A stretch of DNA of 64,000 nt from Faecalibacillus faecis (GCF_003024675.1 NZ_PYLP01000007.1:1-64000), one strand, 5' to 3'; shown: positions 18,321 to 26,214, numbered from the stretch's first letter. Notes: generated by a model from the letters alone, not told the origin. Numbers and translations are program-made.

Positions 18321-18348
18321 ATTATAGCACAAATGTTTTATTTAACAA
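18321..18348 (-). promoter_or_regulatory. Promoter of the rodZ-pgsA-cinA-recA operon
   Basis: TTGTTA (18348-18343), 16 bp, then TATAAT (18326-18321) on the minus strand, with an extended TG-C before the -10. It lies about 43 bp before the rodZ start. Confidence 0.7.
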
Positions 18349-18409
18349 ATACAAAAACTCATTTTATTTCACTTATATTATATACTCTTTAAATAACATT
18401 TATATGAAC

Positions 18410-18437
18410 AAAAAAAGAAAAAGCTTCCAAAGAAGCT
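18410..18437 (-). terminator. Terminator of the NSS transporter gene
   Basis: The hairpin AGCTTC / GAAGCT sits next to the stop codon and is followed on the minus strand by TTTTTCTTTTTTTG. Confidence 0.8.
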
Positions 18438-19793
18438 CTAGAGAGTAATGATTCCAAACGTTGATAAAATATAGCTTAATAAAATAACGATCAAAGTTGG
18501 AACACAAATGTATTTCATAACAAAATTATAGATTTTTTCTCTTTTAAAAACCGATGAAATTTTAACTTCATCTGATACCGTTGATATCTTTGTAACAAAA
18601 ATAATTAATAAAACTGTAGATAATGCAGCAACTGGCATCATACAAGAATTTGTCACAAAATCAAAGAAATCTAATAATGTCATGCCTAATGGTTGAATCC
18701 ATCCTAAAACACCATAACCAAGTGAAATAGGAATACCAAGTAATAACATTTCACCAATCATGACAAAAGACGCTTTTTTTCTTGAAATATGTAATTGTTC
18801 CATTAATGTTGCAACTGAACATTCCATTAATGAAATAGCTGATGTTAAAGCAGCAAATAAAACAAGTAAGAAAAATACAAGACCAATAAAACCACCTAAT
18901 TGAAGTGAATCAAATACTTTAGGCATAGTAATAAACATTAAAGAGGCCCCTGCATTTAAACTTTCTTTTCCTGAAAAAGCAAAAACAGCTGGAATAATCA
19001 TCAACCCTGCAAGAAAAGCAATCAAAGTATCCATGATTTCTACTTGTGAAATAGCTTTTTCCATATCCACTTCTTTTTTCATATAAGAACCATAAGTAAA
19101 TAAAATTCCCATTCCAATAGATAAAGAATAAAACATTTGTCCTACTGCCGCAATAACTGTCATGATACTAAAATTTGAAAAATCAGGAATAATATAATAT
19201 TTCAATCCTTCAATTGCTCCTGGTGTCATCAAACCATAAACAGAAATAAAGATAGCCATAGCAACTAAAATTGGCATTAATACTTTACTTACTTTTTCAA
19301 TTCCTTTTTCAACACCTTTAATAACTACAATAAAAGTAAGAACAGCAAAAACAATAAGCCAAAAAGCTGGTGACAACGAACTTGATATAAAACTAGAAAA
19401 ATAAGTATCTTGTGTAAGTAAATGAGATGATCCTCTTAAATATTCAAATAAATATTTACATACCCAACCACCAACAACGCAATAATAAGGTACGATCAGC
19501 ACTGGAATAATTGAATTAAGCCATCCCCCTATTTTTAATTTTTTAGCACCAAGCATTTTATAAGCTTTGATTGGATTATTTCCTGTCTTTCTTCCTAAAG
19601 CTGTTTCACTCACAAGCAAAGCAAAGCCAACAGTCAAAGCTAAAATGATATAGGTCAATAAGAAAGTACCTCCACCGTATTTTGCAGCTAAGTACGGAAA
19701 ACGCCAAATGTTTCCTAACCCAACAGCAGAACCGGCAACTGCCATAACATATCCTAATCGCCCTGAAAAACTAGATTTTTTATTTGTTTCCAT
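18438..19793 (-). CDS. Sodium-dependent neurotransmitter-symporter-family transporter
   Basis: A 451-residue NSS (SNF) family sodium-coupled amino-acid transporter. TM1 carries the family signature AGSAVGLGNIWRFPYLAAKYGGGTF, the sodium and substrate site. There are 11-12 hydrophobic helices, and the substrate cannot be told from sequence; bacterial relatives carry aromatic or branched amino acids. The start at 19793 is chosen because AAAGGGG lies 8 nt upstream; an upstream ATG (19814) has none. It has its own promoter and terminator. Confidence 0.93.
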   Translation of the reverse strand: METNKKSSFSGRLGYVMAVAGSAVGLGNIWRFPYLAAKYGGGTFLLTYIILALTVGFALLVSETALGRKTGNNPIKAYKMLGAKKLKIGGWLNSIIPVLIVPYYCVVGGWVCKYLFEYLRGSSHLLTQDTYFSSFISSSLSPAFWLIVFAVLTFIVVIKGVEKGIEKVSKVLMPILVAMAIFISVYGLMTPGAIEGLKYYIIPDFSNFSIMTVIAAVGQMFYSLSIGMGILFTYGSYMKKEVDMEKAISQVEIMDTLIAFLAGLMIIPAVFAFSGKESLNAGASLMFITMPKVFDSLQLGGFIGLVFFLLVLFAALTSAISLMECSVATLMEQLHISRKKASFVMIGEMLLLGIPISLGYGVLGWIQPLGMTLLDFFDFVTNSCMMPVAALSTVLLIIFVTKISTVSDEVKISSVFKREKIYNFVMKYICVPTLIVILLSYILSTFGIITL

Positions 19794-19823
19794 CGAATTT
19801 CCCCTTTTTAACATGCAAAAAGA

Positions 19824-19851
19824 ATTATATTAAAACAAATAAAAAAGTCAA
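19824..19851 (-). promoter_or_regulatory. Promoter of the NSS transporter
   Basis: TTGACT (19851-19846) and TATAAT (19829-19824) with a 16-bp spacer on the minus strand, about 30 bp before the start codon. Confidence 0.8.
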
Positions 19852-19871
19852 CTCTAATGTGAAATAAATAA

Positions 19872-19898
19872 CAAAAAAACAGCCCAAAAGGACTGTTT
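19872..19898 (-). terminator. Terminator of fucO-like gene
   Basis: The hairpin AAACAG(T)CC / GG(G)CTGTTT is followed on the minus strand by a run of seven T, directly after the stop. Confidence 0.8.
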
Positions 19899-19908
19899 TT
19901 AATGATTA

Positions 19909-21054
19909 TTATAATAATGATTTATATAATTCTTTGATTTCTTCTACATTTGTATCTCTTGGGTTACCTGGACAGCAAGCATCAGCTAAGGCAGATTCAC
20001 TTAAGAATTGTAAATCTTCTTCTTTAACGATTTCTTTTAAGTTAGCTGGGATACCAACATCTTTTGATAATTGTTTAACAGCATCTACAGCAGCTTTACG
20101 ATATTCTTCTTGTGACATACCTGTTGTATCAACACCCATTGCTTCAGCGATATCTTTATATTTTTCACCAGTATATGGAGCATTGTATTCCATAACTGTT
20201 GGTAAGATAATAGCATTTGCAACACCATGAGGTGTATCATATAAAGCTCCAAGTGGATGAGCCATTGAGTGAACTAATCCTAAACCTACGTTAGAGAATC
20301 CCATACCTGCAACATATTGACCTAAAGCCATACCTTCTCTACCTTCAGGAGTATTTTCTACAGCTCCTCTTAAGGATTTAGAAATAATTTCAATTGCTTT
20401 AATATGGAACATATCTGACATTTCCCAAGCACCTTTAGTAATATATCCTTCGATAGCATGAGTTAATGCATCCATACCTGTTGCAGCAGTTAATCCTTTA
20501 GGCATTGATGACATCATATCAGGATCAACGAAAGCTACAACTGGAATATCATGTACATCTACACATACCATTTTACGATCTTTTTCAACATCAGTAATAA
20601 CATAGTTGATTGTTACTTCAGCTGCTGTACCAGCAGTTGTTGGAACAGCGAAAATTGGTGTACAAGGATTTTTAGTTGGTGCAACACCTTCTAAGCTTCT
20701 TACATCTGCAAATTCAGGGTTTTTATCAATAATACCTACTGCTTTTGCTGTATCCATTGATGAACCACCACCAATAGCGATCATATAATCAGCACCAGCA
20801 TCATGTAATGCTTTGACACCTTGTTGAACGTTTTCAATTGTTGGATTAGGTTTGATATTTGAGTAAAGTTCATAAGCTAATCCTGCTTTATCTAATAAAT
20901 CTGTAACTTTTGCAGTCACTCCAAATTTTACTAAGTCTGGATCTGAACATACTAAAGCTTTTTTGAATCCTCTTGCTTTTGCTTCTTCAGGAATAGATTC
21001 AATTGCTCCTTTTCCATGATAGCTTGTTTCATTTAATACAAATCTGTTTGCCAT
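19909..21054 (-). CDS. fucO: Iron-containing alcohol dehydrogenase, lactaldehyde reductase-like
   Basis: A group III Fe-dependent alcohol dehydrogenase very close to E. coli FucO along its whole 381 residues (start MANRFVLNET, GADYMIAIGGGSSMDTAKA, NPEFADVRSLEG, TTAGTAAEVTINYVITD). FucO reduces lactaldehyde to 1,2-propanediol with NADH. The metal-binding residues fall in GMDALTHAIEGY and HSMAHPLG...DTPHGVAN. No fucose or rhamnose genes lie nearby, so the physiological substrate may be another aldehyde (glycolaldehyde, methylglyoxal-derived). It is flanked by its own promoter, a palindrome and a terminator. Confidence 0.9.
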   Translation of the reverse strand: MANRFVLNETSYHGKGAIESIPEEAKARGFKKALVCSDPDLVKFGVTAKVTDLLDKAGLAYELYSNIKPNPTIENVQQGVKALHDAGADYMIAIGGGSSMDTAKAVGIIDKNPEFADVRSLEGVAPTKNPCTPIFAVPTTAGTAAEVTINYVITDVEKDRKMVCVDVHDIPVVAFVDPDMMSSMPKGLTAATGMDALTHAIEGYITKGAWEMSDMFHIKAIEIISKSLRGAVENTPEGREGMALGQYVAGMGFSNVGLGLVHSMAHPLGALYDTPHGVANAIILPTVMEYNAPYTGEKYKDIAEAMGVDTTGMSQEEYRKAAVDAVKQLSKDVGIPANLKEIVKEEDLQFLSESALADACCPGNPRDTNVEEIKELYKSLL

Positions 21055-21084
21055 AATTAAATCTCCTCTTTTCTAACTACATAC

Positions 21085-21113
21085 ATTTTAGTATCATGTG
21101 AAAATAAAAACAA
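21085..21113 (-). promoter_or_regulatory. Promoter of fucO-like gene
   Basis: TTGTTT (21113-21108), 17 bp, TAAAAT (21090-21085) on the minus strand, about 30 bp before the start. The spacer contains TTTTCACATG, which resembles one arm of the palindrome just upstream. Confidence 0.55.
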
Positions 21114-21127
21114 GTTACATTTAAGCC

Positions 21128-21147
21128 TATGTGTAACATTTCACATA
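21128..21147. promoter_or_regulatory. Inverted repeat upstream of fucO-like gene, possible Rex operator
   Basis: TATGTGTAACATTTCACATA has 6-bp perfect outer arms (TATGTG/CACATA). Its core TGTG...TTCACA resembles the Rex consensus TTGTGAA-N4-TTCACAA with a few mismatches. Rex is the NADH/NAD+-sensing repressor of fermentative dehydrogenases, which fits the gene. It sits 15 bp upstream of the -35, whereas Rex sites usually overlap the promoter, so the call is tentative. Confidence 0.35.
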
Positions 21148-21191
21148 CTTTTTTTAAAAAAAGAGTAATTTCATTTTTTAGAAATTTACTC

Positions 21192-22058
21192 TCATTTATG
21201 ATTTCTTTGTTGATGAATTATTTTTTTATGTGCATACATATTTTTGTCAGCAATATAAAAAGCTTCTTTAAATGGTAACGTATCATCCATCGCTGTATAA
21301 TAGCCAAAGGCTGCATCAAGTTTTAAAATATTATCTGTCTTCGAATGAAAACTTTCTTGCAATTGTTCAATTAGCTTTTCAGCTTGTTGATGATCATGAT
21401 GTGGACATAAAATTAAAAACTCATCTCCACCTACACGAATTGCAATACTTTCTTTAGAAATTGTTTCTTGAATGCTATTAGCAATTCTTTGTAATAATAA
21501 ATCTCCATATTCATGTCCTAAATGATCATTAACTTCTTTTAAATAGTTACAATCGATCATAATCAAGCTTGTTGGAAAATCATCTTTTCGTACATAGTTT
21601 TTACTTCTTACTTCCATATAATTACGATTATATAATCCCGTTAGTTTATCTGTAAATGATAACTCTTCTAATTCTTTTTCAAGTCGTATTTGTTTTGTTA
21701 CATCCGTAACGATTCCAATGATTCCAATAATCTTATCTTGATGAAAAACAGGATTTTTTCTTATTTCATAATATAATGATCCTGTTTCAAAAGGAAATTC
21801 ACTAATATAATCACTGCCTTTTCCTGTTTCAATAATTTTTAAATCATCTTCATAATAAAGTTGTCCTAATTCCTTATTTTTTTGAATTTCTTTATCTGTT
21901 TTTCCAATAATACTATTTTCTTTTCCACCATTGACAAGAGCACAAATTTCTGAGGCAAAACGATATTTACATTCTGTATCTTAAAAAAAGATATTGGCAG
22001 GCGCACTTTTCATAAAAAGTAAAACTTCTTCTAGATTAAATCCTATTTGCTCATTCAT
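21192..22058 (-). pseudogene. PAS-GGDEF diguanylate cyclase interrupted by an in-frame stop
   Basis: The minus strand reads as one 288-codon frame from an ATG at 22058 (RBS GGGAGGG) to 21192, broken only by a TAA at 21983-21981 (codon 26). Before the stop is MNEQIGFNLEEVLLFMKSAP; after it comes DTECKYRFASEICALVN and a PAS domain (about 20-130), then a GGDEF domain with FTDKLTGLYNRNY, DCNYLKEVNDHLGHEYGD and an intact GGDEF at codons 210-214. No RxxD inhibitory site is seen. PAS families usually have a Lys here (IFFKDTE), so AAA to TAA is a single substitution. The next ATG (21617) is inside the GGDEF domain and would yield an incomplete, probably inactive domain. Synthesis of c-di-GMP is the family function. 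Confidence 0.85.
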
Positions 22059-22127
22059 ATTTTTTCCCTCCCATGATGATTCTTTATTATTTACTATATA
22101 ATATAAAATAAGATTTATTTTGTAAAT

Positions 22128-22157
22128 ATTGTACCCCCCCCCCTCGATTTTTGTCAA
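22128..22157 (-). promoter_or_regulatory. Promoter of the PAS-GGDEF gene with a G10 tract in its spacer
   Basis: On the minus strand a consensus TTGACA (22157-22152) and TACAAT (22133-22128) are 18 bp apart. Ten of the spacer bases, those adjoining the -10, are a homopolymeric G run. Transcription would begin near 22121, leaving a ~63-nt leader before the ATG at 22058. A terminator for the upstream operon ends immediately before it, so this is the gene's own promoter. Slippage in the G run would set the spacer to 17, 18 or 19 bp. Confidence 0.8.
22134..22143 (-). repeat. Homopolymeric G10 tract (plus-strand C10)
   Basis: Ten consecutive C on the plus strand (G on the minus strand) in an otherwise AT-rich intergenic region. 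No other G or C run in the window approaches this length (the next longest are 5-6 and form Shine-Dalgarno sequences). Such tracts are typical sites of slipped-strand mispairing. Confidence 0.97.
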
Positions 22158-22170
22158 ATTATCTTATAAA

Positions 22171-22193
22171 GAAAAAAGGGAACAAAGTCCCTT
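22171..22193 (-). terminator. Terminator of the paired flavoenzyme operon
   Basis: The stem AAGGGA / TCCCTT with a 6-nt loop overlaps the stop codon of the second flavoenzyme gene. It is followed on the minus strand by TTTTTTCTTT. Confidence 0.8.
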
Positions 22194-24171
22194 AATCAAT
22201 TGCATTTGCTGCTTGATATGCACTTCTAACGGCGCTAGCAATATCAGCTGTTCTTTCACCAGAACAATCACCAATATAAGCAAATGGTATATGAATATTT
22301 TCTTCTACAAAAATATTTTTCTTTGAACCTAAAGCATTAACAATTGTATCTGCTTTAATTTCTTTATCTTCTGTATAAACAATATTATTTTCAATATGAT
22401 CCACTTTCGTATTAACATATTGTTTAACACCATGACTTTCAAAGTCTTTCATCATTAATGGTAAAACAGTTGTTGATTCACCTGCAGCAATTTTATCCAT
22501 CATTTCCACAATTGTCACTTGATGACCTTTGTTAGCAAGATATTCTGCAGTTTCAGCACCTACAAGACCACCACCGATAACAACACAAGCACCTTGTACT
22601 TCTTGTCCATTTAAAACATCCCAACTTGAAACAATGTTGCTTTCTTTATGAGGAATAGGCATTTCCATGTTATGTGCTCCAATAGCTAGAAGTGCATAAT
22701 CATAATCATTAATATCTTTTACTTCTTCATTTAAATGAATATCGACATTTAATGTAGGTAAGATTTTTTCATAATATTCAACACTTCTTAAAATTTCACT
22801 TTTGCGTGGTGGCACAGCAGCGATATTGATTTGTCCACCTAATTTATTTTCTTTTTCAAATAAAGTAACATGATGTCCTTTAATAGCTGCAACTCTTGCC
22901 GCTTCTAAACCAGCAATTCCTCCACCAATTACAACAACATTTTTAGGAGCGGCTGTCTTTTTAATCGACATTGTAGCTTCATTACCATTTTCTGCATTTA
23001 AAACACAAGAAATATATTTTCTATTTTGAATTGCATCCACGCAGCCTTTATTACAGTTTAAACATTCACGAATACATTCTCCCCTTTGTACCTTTAAAGC
23101 AATATCAGGATCTGTAAGTAAAGAACGTCCATAACCAATAATATCTGCATCGCCATCATTTAAGATTTTTTCTCCAGCCTCAACACTTACAACTCTTCCG
23201 ACTGTCGCTACCGGAATTGAAACAGCGTCTTTTACTTTTCTTGCAACAGGTAATGTCCAATTATAAGGAACATCTCCCATAGGTGGAATGGTATCTCCCA
23301 TATTTCCTGTATGATTCGCTTGAGCTACTTGAATCATGTCGACACCTACTTCTTCAAGTCTTTTAGCAAAAGCAATTCCTTCTTCTTCCTTTAAACCACC
23401 TTTACCTCTAAAAGTACCATCTTCATTTTTAGTAACAATTGGTAATTTATATTCTATCGTAAGTTCAGGGGCTGCTTCTTTAATGGCTTGAACAACTTCT
23501 AAAGCATAACGAATACGATTTTCAAAACATCCACCATATTCATCTTCGCGATGATTTAAAATTTCTGAACAAAGTGATCCTAAAAGACGATCTCCATGCA
23601 CTTCAATGGCATCAATTCCAGCAAGCATCGCTTTATGAGCACAACTTGCAATACTTTCTTTGATTTGATTAAGTTGTTCATGATTTGCTTCACTTACAAA
23701 GTGTTGCATATCATGATGAAGTTTAGCATACGCATCTTTTGTAAGCTTTTGCGCAATTTCTGTTTGTTTTAAAGCTTCATCTTCGTTTCCTTGTTCTTTT
23801 GCCTGCGCCGCTTTTTGACGAGCCATTCCCGCTTCCATAATCATTTTTCCAACACCAGGAACATCATATTCTGGATGGAAGATTTGTAAAGCGACTTTAC
23901 AATCATATTGATGTAAGGTATCCGCTAATTGTTTAAAAGCTGGAATTTGTTCATCATTATAAAGTTTTGGTGTTGGCGAAGCTGTACGAACAGGAGCAAC
24001 ATCTCCAATAACAACATAAGATACGCCACCTTTAGCCAGTCTTTCATAAAAACTTAAACTTCTTTGTCCAATAGAGCCATCTCTTTCTTCATATCCTGTC
24101 GTAAGAGGTGGAAACATAATTCTGTTTTTTAATGTCATTTTTCCAACTTGAATCGGTTCTAATAGTTTCAT
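22192..24171 (-). CDS. Old Yellow Enzyme-type NADH:flavin oxidoreductase (2,4-dienoyl-CoA reductase/BaiH-like), copy 2
   Basis: 659 residues with an N-terminal FMN TIM barrel (1-370), a 4Fe-4S motif C-x2-C-x3-C-x11-C (CLNCNKGC...SC, about 370-390) and a C-terminal FAD/NAD(P) module with VVVIGGGIAGLEAA and CVVIGGGLVGAETA. This is the architecture of 2,4-dienoyl-CoA reductase and of BaiCD/BaiH bile-acid enzymes, which reduce or desaturate enones. Two things are odd. The usual H-G-x-G-Y-L active-site stretch reads EVHGDRLLGSLCSEILNHR. There is also a ~60-residue Ala/Gln/Lys-rich helical insert near residues 125-185. The substrate is unknown. It lies one base after copy 1. Confidence 0.88.
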   Translation of the reverse strand: MKLLEPIQVGKMTLKNRIMFPPLTTGYEERDGSIGQRSLSFYERLAKGGVSYVVIGDVAPVRTASPTPKLYNDEQIPAFKQLADTLHQYDCKVALQIFHPEYDVPGVGKMIMEAGMARQKAAQAKEQGNEDEALKQTEIAQKLTKDAYAKLHHDMQHFVSEANHEQLNQIKESIASCAHKAMLAGIDAIEVHGDRLLGSLCSEILNHREDEYGGCFENRIRYALEVVQAIKEAAPELTIEYKLPIVTKNEDGTFRGKGGLKEEEGIAFAKRLEEVGVDMIQVAQANHTGNMGDTIPPMGDVPYNWTLPVARKVKDAVSIPVATVGRVVSVEAGEKILNDGDADIIGYGRSLLTDPDIALKVQRGECIRECLNCNKGCVDAIQNRKYISCVLNAENGNEATMSIKKTAAPKNVVVIGGGIAGLEAARVAAIKGHHVTLFEKENKLGGQINIAAVPPRKSEILRSVEYYEKILPTLNVDIHLNEEVKDINDYDYALLAIGAHNMEMPIPHKESNIVSSWDVLNGQEVQGACVVIGGGLVGAETAEYLANKGHQVTIVEMMDKIAAGESTTVLPLMMKDFESHGVKQYVNTKVDHIENNIVYTEDKEIKADTIVNALGSKKNIFVEENIHIPFAYIGDCSGERTADIASAVRSAYQAANAID

Positions 24172-24172
24172 A

Positions 24173-26086
24173 TTATATCTCCCTTGTTATTTGATATGCT
24201 TGACTGATGGCATCTTTAAGTGTTCCAACCTTTTGACAATCACCAATTAAATGGGCATTTTCAATTGGTGAAGAAATTGGTTGATATCCCACCGCAAACA
24301 CTAAAGTATCCACATCATTTAAAACATATTCTTGATTATTTTTTTCATATTTAATTGTTGTTTCATCAACGTAAGTAATTTTAGAATTAAGTTCAATCTT
24401 AACCCCTTTTTCCATCATACGTCTTGTAAGTAAACTCTTGGTTGCTCCTGATTCACCTGTCATTAGACCATTTGTCATTTCAATTAAAGTAATATCTCTA
24501 TTTGTAGAGAATAAATCATTAATTAATGGTGCTAAATAATCAGCTGTTTCACAACCAACAGAACCGCCACCAATAATCACAATTTTTCTACCTGGGAATT
24601 TTTTACCTGATAAAATATCATCCGCTGTCATTGTTTGTTTAAACACTTTATAAGCTTCTATTTCTTTTGGTGTTGCTCCAACGGTTGTAATGATTTCATA
24701 ATCTTTAAATTCTGTTTCAATCATTTCTTTTGTAACCGTTGTATTGTAACGAATATCCACACCTTCTAATTGATTTTTCATATATTTTACAACTTTTGTA
24801 ATTTCTTGTTTACCAATAGGTACACAAGCAATGAGTAATTGTCCACCTAAACGATCTGTTTTTTCGCATAAAACAACGTCATGTCCTCTTTTTTTAGCAA
24901 CATAAGCTGCTTCCATCCCTGCTGGTCCACCACCAATAACAAGAACTTTTTTCTTAACGGATGCTTCTTCAATTTCTTCTTTTTCTACAGCTGGATTCAC
25001 TGTACAACTGATTGGTTTTCCAAACATGATTCCTGTAAGACATCTTCCACAACCAATACATGGACGAATATCATCAATACGCCCTTCTTTAGCTTTATTA
25101 GCGAATTCGCTATCACATAAATTAGGACGACCAATCATACAAATATCTGTTTTACCGTTAGCAATCAATTCATCCGCCACCCATGGTTCATTAATACGAG
25201 AAACCGTTGCTACTGGAATCGAAACATGTTTTTTGATTTCTTCACTGGCATGCATATGTGGTGCTGGTGCTGTTCCACTTGCAGGCATAGAGCTTCCTCT
25301 TTTAATAGTATTTCCACCTGAAACATGAATAAAGTCAACAGTCGCCTTTTCTAATTGTTTAGAAACATAGATCATATCATTAAGTGTTAAACCACCGTCA
25401 CTGTATTCATCTCCTGAAATACGTACATCAATGATAAAGTCTCTACCACATTGTTTTCTTACTTCTTCAATAACTTCTAAAGTAAGACGTAATCTTCCAT
25501 GAATATCACCACCATATTCATCAGTTCTTTTATTATAAAGAGGTGTTAAAAAACCACCAAGTAAACCATGAGCATGCGCTGCTTGGATTTCCACACCATC
25601 TCCACCTGCTTTTTTAAAACGTAACGCTGCTTCACCAAATTGTTTAACAAGTACTTTTAATTCTTCTTTTGTAACTTCTCTTGGTGCACTTTTAGCATAA
25701 TAAGGTCCTACATTTGATGGAGCTATTAATTGTGGTGTTCCTGGTATTGGAAAAGCCATATAAGCAGGATGAAACAACTGCGATAAGATTTTAGTATCAT
25801 ATCGATGCACAGCATCCACTAATTTTTTCCATCCTGGGATATAAGAATCATCATAGATTGACATATCTCCTGGTAAATATGTATAGGTTGGTTCTACGGT
25901 TGTTACTTCTGTAACAATCAAACCAACGCCTCCTTTAGCACGGGCTTCATAGTGTTTTACTAAGGCATCTGTGACGTATCCTTTATCAGCAAGATTTGTT
26001 GATAAAGGAGGCATAAAGATACGGTTTTTTATTGTTGTATTTCCTATTTGAATAGGGGTAAATAAATGTTGATATTGATTATTCAT
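24173..26086 (-). CDS. Old Yellow Enzyme-type NADH:flavin oxidoreductase (2,4-dienoyl-CoA reductase/BaiCD-like), copy 1
   Basis: 637 residues with the same three-part architecture as its neighbour: FMN barrel, 4Fe-4S motif (CIGCGRC...SC, C-x2-C-x3-C-x11-C, about 345-365) and FAD/NAD(P) domains (VLVIGGGPAGMEAA, IVIIGGGSVGCETA). The barrel keeps FLTPLYNKRTDEYGG, but the usual EIHGAHGYL reads EIQAAHAHGLLGG, with a Gln for the first His and an inserted Ala-His. It is the first gene of a two-gene operon behind an AraC-type regulator. It probably reduces an alpha,beta-unsaturated carbonyl compound; bile acid, dietary phenolic or fatty acyl substrates are possible and cannot be separated from sequence. 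Confidence 0.88.
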   Translation of the reverse strand: MNNQYQHLFTPIQIGNTTIKNRIFMPPLSTNLADKGYVTDALVKHYEARAKGGVGLIVTEVTTVEPTYTYLPGDMSIYDDSYIPGWKKLVDAVHRYDTKILSQLFHPAYMAFPIPGTPQLIAPSNVGPYYAKSAPREVTKEELKVLVKQFGEAALRFKKAGGDGVEIQAAHAHGLLGGFLTPLYNKRTDEYGGDIHGRLRLTLEVIEEVRKQCGRDFIIDVRISGDEYSDGGLTLNDMIYVSKQLEKATVDFIHVSGGNTIKRGSSMPASGTAPAPHMHASEEIKKHVSIPVATVSRINEPWVADELIANGKTDICMIGRPNLCDSEFANKAKEGRIDDIRPCIGCGRCLTGIMFGKPISCTVNPAVEKEEIEEASVKKKVLVIGGGPAGMEAAYVAKKRGHDVVLCEKTDRLGGQLLIACVPIGKQEITKVVKYMKNQLEGVDIRYNTTVTKEMIETEFKDYEIITTVGATPKEIEAYKVFKQTMTADDILSGKKFPGRKIVIIGGGSVGCETADYLAPLINDLFSTNRDITLIEMTNGLMTGESGATKSLLTRRMMEKGVKIELNSKITYVDETTIKYEKNNQEYVLNDVDTLVFAVGYQPISSPIENAHLIGDCQKVGTLKDAISQAYQITREI

Positions 26087-26107
26087 AATGTTTTCTCCTT
26101 CATGTTT

Positions 26108-26136
26108 ATTTTATCACAAGCACAAAATGAAAACGT
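26108..26136 (-). promoter_or_regulatory. Probable promoter of the flavoenzyme operon (weak -35)
   Basis: A -10 TAAAAT (26113-26108) lies on the minus strand within TGTGATAAAAT. The -35 region (about 26136-26131) has no consensus match. Weak -35 elements are typical of promoters that need an activator, here plausibly the adjacent AraC-type protein. Confidence 0.45.
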
Positions 26137-26141
26137 TATCA
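26128..26141 (+). promoter_or_regulatory. Catabolite-responsive element (cre) for CcpA
   Basis: TGAAAACGTTATCA matches every position of the Bacillus cre consensus TGWAANCGNTNWCA. It overlaps the -35 region of the flavoenzyme operon, a position at which CcpA represses. This predicts carbon-catabolite repression of the two flavoenzymes. Confidence 0.75.
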
Positions 26142-26151
26142 TATAATGATA
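26137..26151. promoter_or_regulatory. Perfect 15-bp palindrome next to the cre site
   Basis: TATCATATAATGATA (6-bp arms, 3-bp centre) lies directly upstream of the -35 of the flavoenzyme operon and overlaps the cre by five bases. It may bind a dimeric regulator. AraC proteins usually prefer direct repeats, so the AraC neighbour is a candidate but not an obvious one. Confidence 0.5.
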
Positions 26152-26175
26152 GTTATACCTATTTTTTGTCCTACA

Positions 26176-26208
26176 AAAATAAAAACAAGGACAAATTAAC
26201 GCCCTTGT
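26176..26208 (-). terminator. Terminator of the araC-type regulator gene
   Basis: The stem ACAAGG / CCTTGT with a 12-nt loop is followed on the minus strand by TTTTATTTTTG, just after the stop codon. Confidence 0.65.
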
Positions 26209-26214
26209 CAGCAA

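Noticed and set aside
21981-21983. Stop-codon readthrough or selenocysteine/pyrrolysine at codon 26 of the GGDEF gene
   Set aside because: The codon is TAA, which is used by neither, and there is no recoding element visible.
21974-21990. Frameshift by slippage in the T7 run as a second phase-variation site in the GGDEF gene
   Set aside because: Removing or adding one T moves into a frame that does not continue the PAS sequence; only a substitution restores it.
22129-22326. Plus-strand frame crossing the G10 tract
   Set aside because: It starts inside the promoter of the GGDEF gene and runs antisense into the flavoenzyme gene; no ribosome-binding site.
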